A DNA stretch of 64,000 nucleotides, taken from the NCBI RefSeq assembly GCF_014467235.1, contig NZ_NKHP01000014.1:1-64000 (forward strand), in the 5' to 3' direction. The notes under the pieces were generated by a model that saw only the letters and a program-made list of their open reading frames with translations, was not told the DNA's origin and did no database searches. Within the stretch, counting starts at the first letter, position 1, and each line of letters opens with the position of its first letter. Positions 52,198 to 61,689 of the stretch are shown here, in pieces. The translations under genes were made by a program, and so were the position numbers. Source of the DNA: Xenorhabdus indica (lineage in GTDB: Bacteria; Pseudomonadota; Gammaproteobacteria; Enterobacterales; Enterobacteriaceae).

Positions 52198-53496
52198 ATG
52201 AACCAAACTATAACTCAAAAAATTCTCGCACGAGCAAGTGGGCGCAAACATGTCACTCCGGGTGAAGTGGTTTGGGCGAAAGTGGATATTTTAATGTCTC
52301 ACGATCCCTGTACGCCGGGTGTCGCCAGTGTATTTAAAAAAGAGTTCGGTCAGGATGCCAAGATATGGGATCCTGACCGTTTTATTATGATCCCCGATCA
52401 TTTTGTCTATTCCGCTGATCCACAGGCTAATCAGAATATTCGGGTAATGCGTGAATTTGCCGCTGAGCAGAAGATTAAATATTTCTATGATGTAGGGACG
52501 CCTAATTATAAGGGAGTTTGTCATATCGGGCTGGCTGAGGGAGGGCATACCCGTCCCGGAGAAGTCCTGTTGGGTACAGATTCCCACACGGTGACTGCGG
52601 GGGCTTTTGGTACATTTGCGATTGGGTTAGGCATTACTGATGCCGCTTATGCGATAGGAACGGGAGAAATTCCGCTCAAAGTTCCGAGCTCTATTCGTGT
52701 GAACTTTATCGGGACTAAACCCGTTCATGTTCTGGCTAAAGATATGATCTTGGCGGTATTGGCGGAATTAACTGTGGATGGAGCAACATATCAGGCTATC
52801 GAGTTTGGTGGAAATGTCATTGATGAATTATCTGTCGAAGAGCGAATGACGATTTGCAATATGGTCGTTGAATGTGGCGCTAAAAATGGCATTATGGTGC
52901 CGAATCAGGCGACGCTCGATTATCTGGCAGAGAGAAATGATATTCCTTTTGACATCGTTTACCCCGATGAGGACGCACAATATACAAGGGTGTTAAATAT
53001 CGATGTTTCTGATATGCAGCCGAAGATTGCCAAACCCCATTCCCCAGATAATGTTGTTTCCATTGAGCAGGTTGCCAATGTTGCGATTTCACAGGCGTAT
53101 ATCGGCTCCTGTACAGGCGGCAAACTGGAAGATTTTGTTGCCGCCGCCCGTATTATAAAAGGGCATAAAGTCAAAATTCCGACTTATGCTGTGCCGGCAA
53201 CAAAAGAAGTGTTCCATAAAACTATCACCACCCAGATTGATGGTATGTCTGTCTATCAAATCTTAAGCGATGCAGGAGTGAAACTTTCTGCTGAATCTGG
53301 ATGTGCCGCCTGCTGCGGTGGCCCGCCGGATACCTTTGGTCGTGTTAATGATCCAATATCAGTGATATCCACCACCAACCGTAATTTTATCGGAAGAATG
53401 GGGCATAAACGTGCCAATATTTATCTTGCTTCCCCTTATTCTGTTGCTGCGGCAGCGATTACCGGTCAGATCACCAATCCGGGAGAATTTTTATGA
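52198..53496 (+). CDS. Isopropylmalate/homoaconitate-type dehydratase, large subunit
   Basis: A 432-residue aconitase-superfamily large subunit. [4Fe-4S] ligands: Cys in 'YIGSCTGGKLEDF' and a Cys-x2-Cys in 'SGCAACCGGPPDTFGRV'; the active-site motif 'LLGTDSHTVTAGAFGTFAIG' is intact. The 'TTNRNFIGRMGHKRANIYLASPYSVAAAAITGQI' end is typical. Both the length and the 'GCAAC.GGP.DTF' motif resemble the plant/cyanobacterial LeuC type rather than the 466-residue enterobacterial LeuC. Start ATG 52198 is chosen after a TGTGAG, with GGAGG further upstream; the frame opens at 52168. No leuA or leuB accompanies it, so it is probably not the leucine-pathway copy; citramalate or a secondary route is possible. 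Confidence 0.8.
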   Translation: MNQTITQKILARASGRKHVTPGEVVWAKVDILMSHDPCTPGVASVFKKEFGQDAKIWDPDRFIMIPDHFVYSADPQANQNIRVMREFAAEQKIKYFYDVGTPNYKGVCHIGLAEGGHTRPGEVLLGTDSHTVTAGAFGTFAIGLGITDAAYAIGTGEIPLKVPSSIRVNFIGTKPVHVLAKDMILAVLAELTVDGATYQAIEFGGNVIDELSVEERMTICNMVVECGAKNGIMVPNQATLDYLAERNDIPFDIVYPDEDAQYTRVLNIDVSDMQPKIAKPHSPDNVVSIEQVANVAISQAYIGSCTGGKLEDFVAAARIIKGHKVKIPTYAVPATKEVFHKTITTQIDGMSVYQILSDAGVKLSAESGCAACCGGPPDTFGRVNDPISVISTTNRNFIGRMGHKRANIYLASPYSVAAAAITGQITNPGEFL

Positions 53497-54074
53497 GTGA
53501 TGTTGCTATGAGTGATGTTGTTTTGAATGAACAAAAGGAAAATATCATTCGTGGTCAGGTCTATGTATTGGCTGACAATATTGATACTGACCAGATTCTG
53601 GCCGGAGAGTATATCAAAGTAAATCCATCTACGCCTGAAGGCTATGCGCAGTTGGCTTCATTGGCGATGTGCGGATTACCGGAAGGATCGTTGCCTTTTA
53701 TTGATGAAGAAAAGGGAAAAGCAAAATATCCGATTATTGTGGCAGGGCAGAATTTTGGTTGTGGCTCTTCCCGTGAACATGCAGTGGCTGCTTTAGGTGC
53801 TTCTGGCGTAAAGGCGATTTTAGCGCAATCTTATGCCCGTATTTTCTTCCGTAATTGTGTTTCTACCGGAGAATTGTTACCTGTTGCGGCACAGGAGCGT
53901 CTGTGTGACAAATTAGTTACGGGAGACAGTGTTGAGATTGATATTGAAAACCAGACGGTGACTGTGTTGAAAAGTGGTGAACAATATCCGACTGACCCTG
54001 TGGGAGAACTGGCCAATATTGTTGCTGCTGGTGGGCTGTTCTCTTATGCGCGGGCAACCGGAAGAGTTAAGTAA
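53493..54074 (+). CDS. Isopropylmalate-type dehydratase, small subunit
   Basis: A 193-residue partner of the preceding large subunit, the swivelling domain that closes the active site. It has 'VLADNIDTDQILAGEYI', 'GQNFGCGSSREHAVAALGASGVKAILAQSYARIFFRNC' (split at its turn) and a short C-terminal tail. The ATG overlaps the large-subunit stop (ATGA), signalling coupled translation. A second ATG 15 bases later repeats the first 15 bases almost exactly, making two candidate starts (MSDVA/MSDVV). Confidence 0.82.
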   Translation: MSDVAMSDVVLNEQKENIIRGQVYVLADNIDTDQILAGEYIKVNPSTPEGYAQLASLAMCGLPEGSLPFIDEEKGKAKYPIIVAGQNFGCGSSREHAVAALGASGVKAILAQSYARIFFRNCVSTGELLPVAAQERLCDKLVTGDSVEIDIENQTVTVLKSGEQYPTDPVGELANIVAAGGLFSYARATGRVK

Positions 54075-54099
54075 TACTGGGCTAAATCATATCGATGTA

Positions 54100-54133
54100 A
54101 CATGCCAGTAAATTATGAACTGGCATGTATTTT
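54100..54133 (+). terminator. Terminator after the leuCD-like pair
   Basis: ACATGCCAG (54100-54108) and CTGGCATGT (54120-54128) with an 11-base AT loop, followed by ATTTTG. Confidence 0.7.
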
Positions 54134-54205
54134 GTCATCTCATCTTGCAAGTTGCAGCTTGGTAAGTTGCGTCGTCAAATCTTTCGAGTTTTTCATCCCC
54201 TATTT

Positions 54206-54946
54206 TTATCCCACAATATAGGTCAATATCTGTTGTTGTGGCATCAGAACGAAATTTCCATGGAACTGGCAACCCGCTTGATATTTATCAGATAGTGTTT
54301 GTCGTAATTTAATGGTTATAGTGCGATGGATACCGTCAATTTCCATAATCTCTGCTGCATGGAAATCGAAAAATCGCTTTACATGGGGATAGAGCGCTTT
54401 AAAAAGACTCTCTTTAATGGAAAAAACGAGCGTAAAAGCCTGAATAAAAGAAAGTGAGCATTTTGAAAGTAATTCAGCCTCAGCTTCATTGATAATACTG
54501 GCTGAAACACTGTCGATGGTGTCCTGTTTAATTTCCTTTTCGATATCAATGCCTATTAGTTGATATTTATCGCTGGAAGCAGCAAAAACGATAGCGCAAT
54601 GGGTTGAATGAGAGATGGAACCGTAAATTTTTTCAGGCCAGACAGGGGAACGATCTTTTGCTGTTTCCACCTGAAACTCAGGATGCCCCATGGTCTTCAA
54701 TATCTGTCGGGTGCAGTAACGAGCTGCCAGATATTCTGCCCGTCGTTTGGTAACAGCGTTATGCAACCGTGTGGGGTAAGTAATGCCATATTTATCAAAT
54801 AAATTATCCTGATAGACGTTGGGAGCAAAATAAGTCAGCATAACTTGAATCTCAGGGTGATCAGATAATTGGCCTCTTTGTATGTCCGTGAAAAAAGGTT
54901 CATTGATGGCGGTCATTTGTACAGGGATAAAAGTAATTTCTTTCAT
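54206..54946 (-). CDS. 4'-phosphopantetheinyl transferase (EntD/NgrA-like)
   Basis: Activates carrier proteins of polyketide and non-ribosomal peptide synthases by adding phosphopantetheine from CoA. The 246-residue protein has the Sfp/EntD motifs: 'RAEYLAARYCTRQIL', 'YGSISHSTHCAIVFAA', Mg ligands in 'IGIDIEKEI', and 'FSIKESLFKALYP'. Photorhabdus NgrA, an EntD-like PPTase needed for antibiotic production and nematode symbiosis, is the best-known relative; this may be its orthologue, but I cannot confirm that from sequence alone. Single-gene unit on the minus strand. It links to the pantothenate genes in function, not in location. Confidence 0.88.
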   Translation of the reverse strand: MKEITFIPVQMTAINEPFFTDIQRGQLSDHPEIQVMLTYFAPNVYQDNLFDKYGITYPTRLHNAVTKRRAEYLAARYCTRQILKTMGHPEFQVETAKDRSPVWPEKIYGSISHSTHCAIVFAASSDKYQLIGIDIEKEIKQDTIDSVSASIINEAEAELLSKCSLSFIQAFTLVFSIKESLFKALYPHVKRFFDFHAAEIMEIDGIHRTITIKLRQTLSDKYQAGCQFHGNFVLMPQQQILTYIVG

Positions 54947-55168
54947 TATTTTTCGCGGGAATTATTTGTTGGAAATATTGGTAAATTGTCTTCGGCTGAT
55001 TTTGCCATACTTGGTTTTTAGTTCACTAATTTGTTAACTCTTTTTATACTGTGCTTTTTTATCGTATAAATAAGCTTTCAAAATAGCAGAGCACTTGAAG
55101 GGAACTCAGTCCAATTTTTGCGATCTGATTAATCGCCAAACCAAAAAAAACCCAAAATGAGCTGAGTG

Positions 55169-55336
55169 ATGCCAATCATAGCACCAGTACCCCGAAGTGA
55201 ACGACGCCTGATGAAAAAATTTATTCATAAAACCCGGGATAAAGATAATGAGTGTATCGTTATTATGAAAGCTTATTTATTACGTACGCTGGTCAAAAAT
55301 TTTGCCACTGCCAAAAATAACCAGCTGTATAATTAA
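55169..55336 (+). pseudogene. IS630-type transposase remnant
   Basis: An ATG opens a 55-codon frame beginning MPIIAPVPRSERRLMKKFIH, which matches the start of IS630-family transposases common in this bacterial group ('MPIIAPISRDERRLM...IHKT'). The match fades after about 45 residues ('MKAYLLRTLVKNFATAKN') and the frame stops over the end of the glutathione S-transferase gene. The catalytic DDE part is missing, so the element is dead. Confidence 0.7.
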
Positions 55337-55962
55337 TATGCTATTATAGGCTCTTTTACTGCGGCTTCTACCCACTCTATCATCGCCGGATGATTAAGCA
55401 TGCGATCAATCCATACCTGACTGGTAGCAGAAAATGTTAACCCGTAAGTCCGGGCACGGAAAACCACTAGAGCAAAAAAGGCATCTACTGCTGTAAACGA
55501 ATCTCCCGCCAGCCATTTACCACCAAACTTGCTTAACCCTTCAGTCCAGAGTGTATCAAGACGATCAAGATCATTTTGTAATTCAGGCGTTATTTTTTCT
55601 AATTTAAGCGTATTTGTGCAATTCATGGCGCACATTTGGCGCAATGTCGTAAAACCAGAGTGCATTTCTGCCGCAGCACTCCTTGCCCATGCTCTGGCAA
55701 TACGATCTTTTGGCCAGACCTGCGCATGATCCTCTGCAATATATTCAGCAATAGCCAATGAATCCCAAACAGTAATATCACCATCCACTAAACAAGGAAC
55801 AAGACCAGAAGGCGAGAATGCTTTGAATTTCTCATGGCTACTTTTGCTATCCTCAAAGTAACTCAACTGCTCATTGAAAGGAATATTCAGCGCCTTGAGT
55901 AAAATCCACGGACGTAGTGACCAGGAAGAGTAGTTTTTATTCGCTATCCATAATGTATACAT
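55333..55962 (-). CDS. Glutathione S-transferase family protein
   Basis: A 209-residue cytosolic GST. N-terminal thioredoxin-like domain 'LWIANKNYSSWSLRPWILLKAL' with the Ser region where the catalytic residue lies, 'FSPSGLVPCLVDGDITVWDSLAIAEYIAED' (cis-Pro and glutathione gamma-Glu motif), and an all-helical C-domain with 'GGKWLAGDSFTAVDAFFALVVF'. Start ATG 55962 (MYTLWI) is preferred to the upstream 55989 on family grounds. The stop lies within IS630 debris (55169-55336), so the 3' flank is a rearrangement point. Substrate unknown. Confidence 0.87.
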   Translation of the reverse strand: MYTLWIANKNYSSWSLRPWILLKALNIPFNEQLSYFEDSKSSHEKFKAFSPSGLVPCLVDGDITVWDSLAIAEYIAEDHAQVWPKDRIARAWARSAAAEMHSGFTTLRQMCAMNCTNTLKLEKITPELQNDLDRLDTLWTEGLSKFGGKWLAGDSFTAVDAFFALVVFRARTYGLTFSATSQVWIDRMLNHPAMIEWVEAAVKEPIIAY

Positions 55963-56494
55963 TTTATTTCTCTCTGTTAGCCCCTGCATAATTCAATTTA
56001 CCGCTTTGTTGGCTGAAATTAGAAGTATATTGGGTATGATGATGAAATATTGCACATGTAACATTACAATTTCTGACCATATGAGTAAATAAATATATAA
56101 ATTAATATTGTTATTTTTAGATGTGCGATAGTTGCATATGAAATTTATACATATATGAAATAGTGCTATATGTTATAGTTGCACTAACTCTTTAATTATT
56201 TAACTGTATCCCTAAAGTAAGAAATAATTTTTCAACCCAACTTTAATTAATTTAATTTATTTTTTATATATCGAATAGGAATATAAATATTCCATTTGTT
56301 TTTTATTCTATCAAAAATACACCAGCTAATTTTATTATTGATAATTTTTGATATTCTTAAACAAATTATTTGGTGAAGATTCACAAAAATAATACTAAAC
56401 TTTCATCTATTATGATGTTCATTTTTTTTCATTTCTGTTTACTATCTATGTTAAAAGATTGTATTTTGTAAGTGATCAAAAATAAGGAAACAAT
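55963..56494. other. AT-rich region before yceJ
   Basis: About 530 bp with strong AT bias, between divergent genes, holding their promoters. No gene, repeat or clear operator was recognised. Confidence 0.4.
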
Positions 56495-57055
56495 ATGTTG
56501 TTAAAAAACACTTCCAGGCAATTTGGTCATATCTCTGTTTTAATCCACTGGTTAATTGCGCTTGCTGTTTATGGAATGTTCGCTCTAGGTTTATGGATGG
56601 TCACATTAAGTTATTACGATACCTGGTATCATCGAGCTCCCATTCTTCATAAAAGCATCGGTTTTTTAATTTTTATTATTATGGCCATTCGTGTTATCTG
56701 GCGATTTATTTCTCCTCCGCCAAAACCCCTGAGTAGTTACAGCCAACTTACACGAATCAGTTCAAACTTGGTTCAGTTCACTCTTTATATCGCCTTGTTT
56801 GGCATTTTATTCAGCGGATATTTTATCTCTACAGCGGATGGTCAGCCTATCAGTGTTTTTGGATGGTTTGATATCCCCGCCACACTGGCAAAACAAGGTG
56901 TACAAGCAGATACAGCCGGTATTATCCACCTCTATCTTGCCTGGCTGGTCGTTGTGCTTTCGCTATTACATGGGCTTGCAGCTCTGAAGCATCATTTTAT
57001 TGACCGCGATAGTACGTTAAAAAGAATGTTTGGACTCCCTCCCGACTCAAAATAA
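56495..57055 (+). CDS. yceJ: Cytochrome b561 (YceJ-like)
   Basis: A 186-residue inner-membrane di-haem cytochrome b561 of the prokaryotic type with four membrane segments. Haem-ligand His candidates are in '[12 protein letters not shown]' (segment 1), '[13 protein letters not shown]' (segment 2) and '[23 protein letters not shown]' (segment 4). Length and gene order match E. coli yceJ, which forms an operon with yceI. AAGGAA precedes the ATG. The yceI start follows after 16 bp. Role is electron transfer with an unknown partner. Confidence 0.92.
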   Translation: MLLKNTSRQFGHISVLIHWLIALAVYGMFALGLWMVTLSYYDTWYHRAPILHKSIGFLIFIIMAIRVIWRFISPPPKPLSSYSQLTRISSNLVQFTLYIALFGILFSGYFISTADGQPISVFGWFDIPATLAKQGVQADTAGIIHLYLAWLVVVLSLLHGLAALKHHFIDRDSTLKRMFGLPPDSK

Positions 57056-57071
57056 ATTATGGAGAATCATT

Positions 57072-57653
57072 ATGTTGAAAAAGACGCTAATCGGCCTGAC
57101 AGCAGGTGCTTTATTTATGAGTGCAGGCTCAGCAATCGCTGCTAACTATAAAATTGATACTGCTGGCCAGCACGCCTTTATCGAGTTTCGTATCCAACAT
57201 TTAGGTATGAGCTGGCTTTACGGTAGCTTTAAAAAATTTGATGGTGATTTTACTTTCGATGCAAACAATCCAACAACGGATAAGGTCAATGTCGTTATAA
57301 AAACAGATAGCGTAGAGACAAACCATGCTGAACGCGATAAACACTTACGCAGTGCCGATTTTTTAAATACCACAAAACATCCGGAAGCCAAATTTACTTC
57401 AACCAAGGTGGAGAAAGAGGGAGAGCACTACAAAATTATCGGTAATCTGACATTGAATGGTGTGACTAAACCAGTAACGCTGCAAGCAAGACTAATGGGC
57501 GAAGGTAAAGATCCGTGGGGCGGGTATCGCGCAGGTTTTGAAGCTAACGGGAAACTTAAATTGAAAGATTTTAATATTAAAACTGATTTAGGGCCCAAAT
57601 CTCAGGAAGTTGAACTGAATATTTCGTTGGAAGGTATTCGAGAAAAAGCCTGA
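57072..57653 (+). CDS. yceI: YceI-family periplasmic lipid-binding-fold protein
   Basis: A 193-residue secreted protein with a signal peptide ([20 protein letters not shown], cleavage after 'AIA') and a lipocalin-like beta-barrel that binds polyisoprenoid-type lipids in homologues. Family motifs: '[20 protein letters not shown]', '[20 protein letters not shown]', '[19 protein letters not shown]' and '[14 protein letters not shown]'. GGAG before ATG 57072; the frame opens at 57030 within yceJ. Second gene of the yceJ-yceI operon; a terminator follows. The E. coli homologue is induced at alkaline pH. Confidence 0.94.
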   Translation: MLKKTLIGLTAGALFMSAGSAIAANYKIDTAGQHAFIEFRIQHLGMSWLYGSFKKFDGDFTFDANNPTTDKVNVVIKTDSVETNHAERDKHLRSADFLNTTKHPEAKFTSTKVEKEGEHYKIIGNLTLNGVTKPVTLQARLMGEGKDPWGGYRAGFEANGKLKLKDFNIKTDLGPKSQEVELNISLEGIREKA

Positions 57654-57687
57654 TACTTTTTAAAATCATTTCTCCTATCCTTTTTGC

Positions 57688-57723
57688 TTTTCAAGTTGCA
57701 GATTTGTTGGCTGCAACTTGAAA
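57688..57723. terminator. Perfect 13-bp hairpin between yceI and the isocyanide operon
   Basis: TTTCAAGTTGCAG (57688-57700) pairs with CTGCAACTTGAAA (57711-57723). Flanking T-rich sequence makes it a likely bidirectional terminator between convergent operons. Its core word TTTCAAGTTGCA is also the inner half of the interspersed repeat of copy A, suggesting a common origin. Confidence 0.75.
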
Positions 57724-57747
57724 TTAAACCATGATCTCTGTCGCTAC

Positions 57748-59028
57748 TTAAACCGACTGTGCAAGCAATTTATTAACATGGAATGTAATAGACTCCAGAG
57801 CGTTATGAGCAGCATAATCTGCCTTAAGTTTCTGCGCCTGCTGATACCATTCAGGAGAAGAAAGTATCCGTGTGACTGCCTGATAGAGCTGTTGTTCACT
57901 CGGTGTATCTGTATTCAGGCTGATACCACAGCGTGCCCAGATAACACGGGCAACCGCTTCCAGCTTACCATCTCCTGTCCCAGCCACAACCATAGGTACA
58001 CCATGACGAATTGCTGCATTGAGAGAACCATATCCACCATTAGTCATAAAAATTGCTGAACGGGGAAGCCAATATTCAAAGTTAAGATATTCCACTACTC
58101 TGGCATTATCCGGTATTGATTCACCCAACATTTCAGCCGGTCTTCCTGCGGTGATAGCCAAAACGCGTACTGGTAAATTCGCCAGGGCATGCAAAGTCGG
58201 TATTATTAACTGATTGAAATCAACATTCGCCAATGTACCTTGGGTAACCAGTATAAGTGGCAAACTCTCATCAGGCCATTCCAGTTCTTTTTTATCATCC
58301 TGTACATCAACTTTCAGCGCACCAATAAAATCCAGTGTTTCGGGCAGATCATCACGCGGAAATTCAAATGACTGAGTTGCCAATTGCAAGAAACGATCAG
58401 ATTGTTTCAGAATGACATCGTTATAATCCTGTGTCAGCAAAGGCGCATTCACTGTGGCCAAAGCTGTGTTAAAAGCGTCCTGGACCTGTGCAATCAGCTT
58501 GTGAGTTTCCTCATCCACCAACTGTTCACGTTTTAAATCGGCAGGAAGCAATTCGGGCGGTATACGTGCACCCCAGAATATGGCATCCCGAGATGACAAT
58601 AACAGCGGACTTACCCCAATCACCATGACAGGAATACGTTCATGAGCAGGCTTTTGTAATAAGGGCAATACAGCATAGAACGTATTGTCAACAATCAGCA
58701 AATCAGCATCTGCAACCAGTTGTTGCAATTGAGGATATAGTACAGGGATCGGCCCGGCAAAAAATTGCTTAAGAGAAAACGACGTCTGGGCATTTCCCGG
58801 CGGATGCTGTCCACGTTCAGGAAACTTTTTTTCCAAATAACGGTAATCAACATCCACTCTCGGATCAAAAGCAACAAAACTCGCCCCTAGCGCTTCCGAC
58901 TGTTGCCGAAAAAGAGAACCACTGAATATTGTTACATCATGTCCCTGTTCTATTAAGTGTCTGGCAATGGAACAAATGGGAAAAACATGTCCCGGAGTTG
59001 CAATTGCTGCCAAAACAATACGCGCCAT
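57748..59028 (-). CDS. MGT-family glycosyltransferase of the isocyanide operon
   Basis: A 426-residue GT1-family glycosyltransferase (GT-B fold). N-domain 'VLAAIATPGHVFPICSIARHLIEQGHDV' is the acceptor-side start, the C-domain has the donor-side 'FMTNGGYGSLNAAIRHGVPMVVAGTGDGKLEAVARV', corresponding to the HxxGG..S...G.P loop though with Asn-Gly-Gly where many have His-Gly-Gly, and 'VLVTQGTLANVDFNQLI'. It is the last gene of isnA-isnB-GT. In rhabduscin, the tyrosine-derived vinyl isonitrile is glycosylated with an amino sugar, the role expected for this enzyme. AAGGAG before the ATG; 18 bp after isnB. Confidence 0.85.
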   Translation of the reverse strand: MARIVLAAIATPGHVFPICSIARHLIEQGHDVTIFSGSLFRQQSEALGASFVAFDPRVDVDYRYLEKKFPERGQHPPGNAQTSFSLKQFFAGPIPVLYPQLQQLVADADLLIVDNTFYAVLPLLQKPAHERIPVMVIGVSPLLLSSRDAIFWGARIPPELLPADLKREQLVDEETHKLIAQVQDAFNTALATVNAPLLTQDYNDVILKQSDRFLQLATQSFEFPRDDLPETLDFIGALKVDVQDDKKELEWPDESLPLILVTQGTLANVDFNQLIIPTLHALANLPVRVLAITAGRPAEMLGESIPDNARVVEYLNFEYWLPRSAIFMTNGGYGSLNAAIRHGVPMVVAGTGDGKLEAVARVIWARCGISLNTDTPSEQQLYQAVTRILSSPEWYQQAQKLKADYAAHNALESITFHVNKLLAQSV

Positions 59029-59046
59029 AAATCAAATCTCCTTCAA

Positions 59047-59931
59047 TTAAACTGCCTTACTATCTGAAGGCGGCGTGGAAATAGTCTTAAAGCTAGTGTT
59101 ATTACATATTGGTGTTCCGTGAATATGTACCCTTTGGAGATGGCGGGATGAACGAGCAATAAAAGATTCTCTGCCATGTAGTAAAGTAAAGTTATCACTA
59201 ATAACAATATCACCCGTTTGCCACTGATGAGCAAGGAAATAGCGCGGTTCATAAAGCCTGCTCTTCAGATCTTTTTCCAAAACCTTCTGCTGCTCTGGTG
59301 AAAGACCGACAAATTTGACAGTGTGATGATCAGAATATTTTTCACAGTCAACCGCCATCGGTTCGTTGTAACGCATTACCCATTTCTCACCATCAGGATG
59401 AAGACAAACCAGTGGAGAAACTACCTCACCACCATAATGTGTTACGCGGCTTGTACGGTAAGTGACAATAGTATTTTTCCAGCTATGACGTTCATCTTCA
59501 CTGGCATCAAGGACCAACTGTTCAGTATTAATAAATGTGGTTCGGCCCCCCTGAGTTGTTTCTGGTGCTGAAACACAATGGAATATCTGGAATTCCGGAA
59601 TAGTTTCTCTATACATTCCATCCCAGTGCAGAGGTACTTCAGTACTGTCTAATACATGGTCAGAAGGGTCCTGATGTTCCATCACATCCAATACAGCGCC
59701 AAAAGGCCACATCATGATTTCTCCCCAACGGCGAGAATACTCAGTCAACTTTTCTGGATCTGTAAAACCGGAAGAAAAACCGCGTAATATAACCAGTAAA
59801 TGAGTACGAGCTAACTCACGTAAAGTATCAACAGGTAGCGTGCCCACATCCTGCTCAGGCCAATTTGGCGTAATCATCACACCAAAAGGAGTAATCGGTT
59901 CAATGTGACAATCGAGTTTATCTGTATACAT
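59047..59931 (-). CDS. isnB: Fe(II)/2-oxoglutarate-dependent oxygenase IsnB/PvcB-like
   Basis: A 294-residue TauD/TfdA-type dioxygenase that, in PvcB/IsnB enzymes, converts the tyrosine isonitrile made by IsnA to its vinyl form with loss of CO2. Iron ligands His102 and Asp104 (VPLHWDGMY) and the distal His252 (LLHGRESF), with Arg residues in '[10 protein letters not shown]' to hold 2-oxoglutarate. The open frame starts at a TTG (59946); ATG 59931 (MYTDKLDCH) is preferred. It is 48 bp after isnA and 18 bp before the glycosyltransferase gene. Confidence 0.88.
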   Translation of the reverse strand: MYTDKLDCHIEPITPFGVMITPNWPEQDVGTLPVDTLRELARTHLLVILRGFSSGFTDPEKLTEYSRRWGEIMMWPFGAVLDVMEHQDPSDHVLDSTEVPLHWDGMYRETIPEFQIFHCVSAPETTQGGRTTFINTEQLVLDASEDERHSWKNTIVTYRTSRVTHYGGEVVSPLVCLHPDGEKWVMRYNEPMAVDCEKYSDHHTVKFVGLSPEQQKVLEKDLKSRLYEPRYFLAHQWQTGDIVISDNFTLLHGRESFIARSSRHLQRVHIHGTPICNNTSFKTISTPPSDSKAV

Positions 59932-59979
59932 AATGCTTTCTCTCAAAGTGCAGTATAACGATGGAGGATAGAGATATTC

Positions 59980-60996
59980 CTAAGCTGTTTGCTTATTCTG
60001 TAATGTAGTCACCAGAGGTACATCCTGTTGACTTATCTCAGGTAAACCTTCGATCAAGTAATGGCTTGGAACACCACGGATTTCGACCAATTTGCCTTGC
60101 ATTTTTTTCACTTCATCACTTTTCATCAGCACAAACTGACCATTGATATTGGCTGCGACACCATGCCACGGTGTCAGCCAGTCATCTCGGGTAGGCATCA
60201 TATGGATGCCGATTTTAATGTTGTCCATAGGTTGAGGATGGATAGAAAGACGGATGGCTTCAGGGAATTGTTCTGACAGCAGACTTCCCCAAGCCCAACT
60301 ACGTTGGATCACGCCAACAGAACGATGGCGGGCATCTTTCTGCAACGCATTTTTAGAACCGATATATTCAGGTAATAAGCTATCTTCATAAAGGAAACGA
60401 GTAATCGCCCGATATAATTGAATACCCTCTTCGCTTTCTTTCAATGTGGCTTTAATCTCCTCAGTAGAATAAGCATAGTTACTGACTAGCAATTCACGTA
60501 GTTGATCGTAATTGCTGGTATATTGAGTTAATGACTCAACATTACCGAGATTAAATACCGAGAGATTAGTCAATCCCAATTCATGTAACAGTTTCTCAAT
60601 TTCCAATTGATAAAGAGTAACAGTTTTATCATTGACCCGTATCAAATCACTAAATACATGCCCATCAGAACAAATAATAATATGCGCCCCTGGGGGATAA
60701 TAAAGCTGAATACGTTGACATAAAGAATTCAAAAAAATCAGCGATAATTTTTCTGCCATATCAGGCATAATGCCCAATACCTTACGGGGGTTTGGTGATT
60801 TTGTCGGAAACGCTGGCAGGATACATTTAATCGTTTTGCCTTGCTCAACAAATGCGCGAATACGTGGTAACTGAACCTCGGCAACGTGTTTTTCCTCATT
60901 TTCAATTGTATGTTCAGATGTTGGAAAACGACGTCTATATTGCAATAATTCCTGCAAGATTTTTCCTGACACCTTTTCTATATCAAAGTATTTCAT
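59980..60996 (-). CDS. isnA: Isocyanide synthase IsnA/PvcA-like
   Basis: A 338-residue member of the DIT1/PvcA family, which makes the isonitrile group on tyrosine with ribulose-5-phosphate as carbon source in characterised IsnA/PvcA enzymes. Family blocks: 'CILPAFPTKSPNPRKVLGIMPDMAEKLSL', 'PPGAHIIICSDGHVFSDLI', 'YEDSLLPEY', 'KDARHRSVGVIQRSWAWGSLL' and 'PWHGVAANINGQFVLM'. AGGAA precedes the ATG. First gene of the isnA-isnB-glycosyltransferase operon, the rhabduscin-type order. Its 5' region is about 600 bp of very AT-rich DNA. Confidence 0.92.
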   Translation of the reverse strand: MKYFDIEKVSGKILQELLQYRRRFPTSEHTIENEEKHVAEVQLPRIRAFVEQGKTIKCILPAFPTKSPNPRKVLGIMPDMAEKLSLIFLNSLCQRIQLYYPPGAHIIICSDGHVFSDLIRVNDKTVTLYQLEIEKLLHELGLTNLSVFNLGNVESLTQYTSNYDQLRELLVSNYAYSTEEIKATLKESEEGIQLYRAITRFLYEDSLLPEYIGSKNALQKDARHRSVGVIQRSWAWGSLLSEQFPEAIRLSIHPQPMDNIKIGIHMMPTRDDWLTPWHGVAANINGQFVLMKSDEVKKMQGKLVEIRGVPSHYLIEGLPEISQQDVPLVTTLQNKQTA

Positions 60997-61689
60997 AATT
61001 CATTCCTAGCTTATTATATTCACTTCAATACAAATAATTCCTACCTACAGAATATCTGTATTAGATATTTACTAATGATATTATTTGATATAACCCAATA
61101 AAAAATTCAAAAACAAAATTGAAAAGTTATAAGGTTATAATTTTTTTTAATATAAAAACCACAAAACCCAGGAATTTTAAATTCACTTAACTAAACAATA
61201 AGTTATGCCGACAAAATCAGGTAATTAATAAAAAAGCGACAAACTTAAGCTTGTCGAAAATATTATAATCAACCTCCTCTATGGAAATAAACAAGGTAAC
61301 ATCTTATTAACATGAATCATACATGACAATCATATAATACATAAATAATAATATTTGTTGTATATAATGTATTTTATTACATGTACATATATAAAATAAT
61401 ATAGCCATTTAATATCTATGAGCAAAGAGAAAAAGCTTAGGAAAAAACAATATAAAGAAGAAATTTCACTTAATTAAACTAATTAGAAATTTTAACTTAT
61501 TAATTTAGCCCACTTTATATAGAAAAATTTTTTATAAGTTATACTATTTATTACTGTTAAAAATATTAATTAAGTGATAAGAAAATGACATATAATGTTC
61601 TTGATAATAAAATAGAAAAAAGCAATACCTCAAAGTCACTTTTCCCACCGTAAACTACTTCAATCACGCTCCATTAACATACTCGTTTT
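60997..61689. other. Very AT-rich upstream region of the isocyanide operon
   Basis: About 690 bp of exceptionally AT-rich DNA with no gene. It presumably carries the isnA promoter and is of the type bound by H-NS-like silencers, but no specific site was read. Confidence 0.5.
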
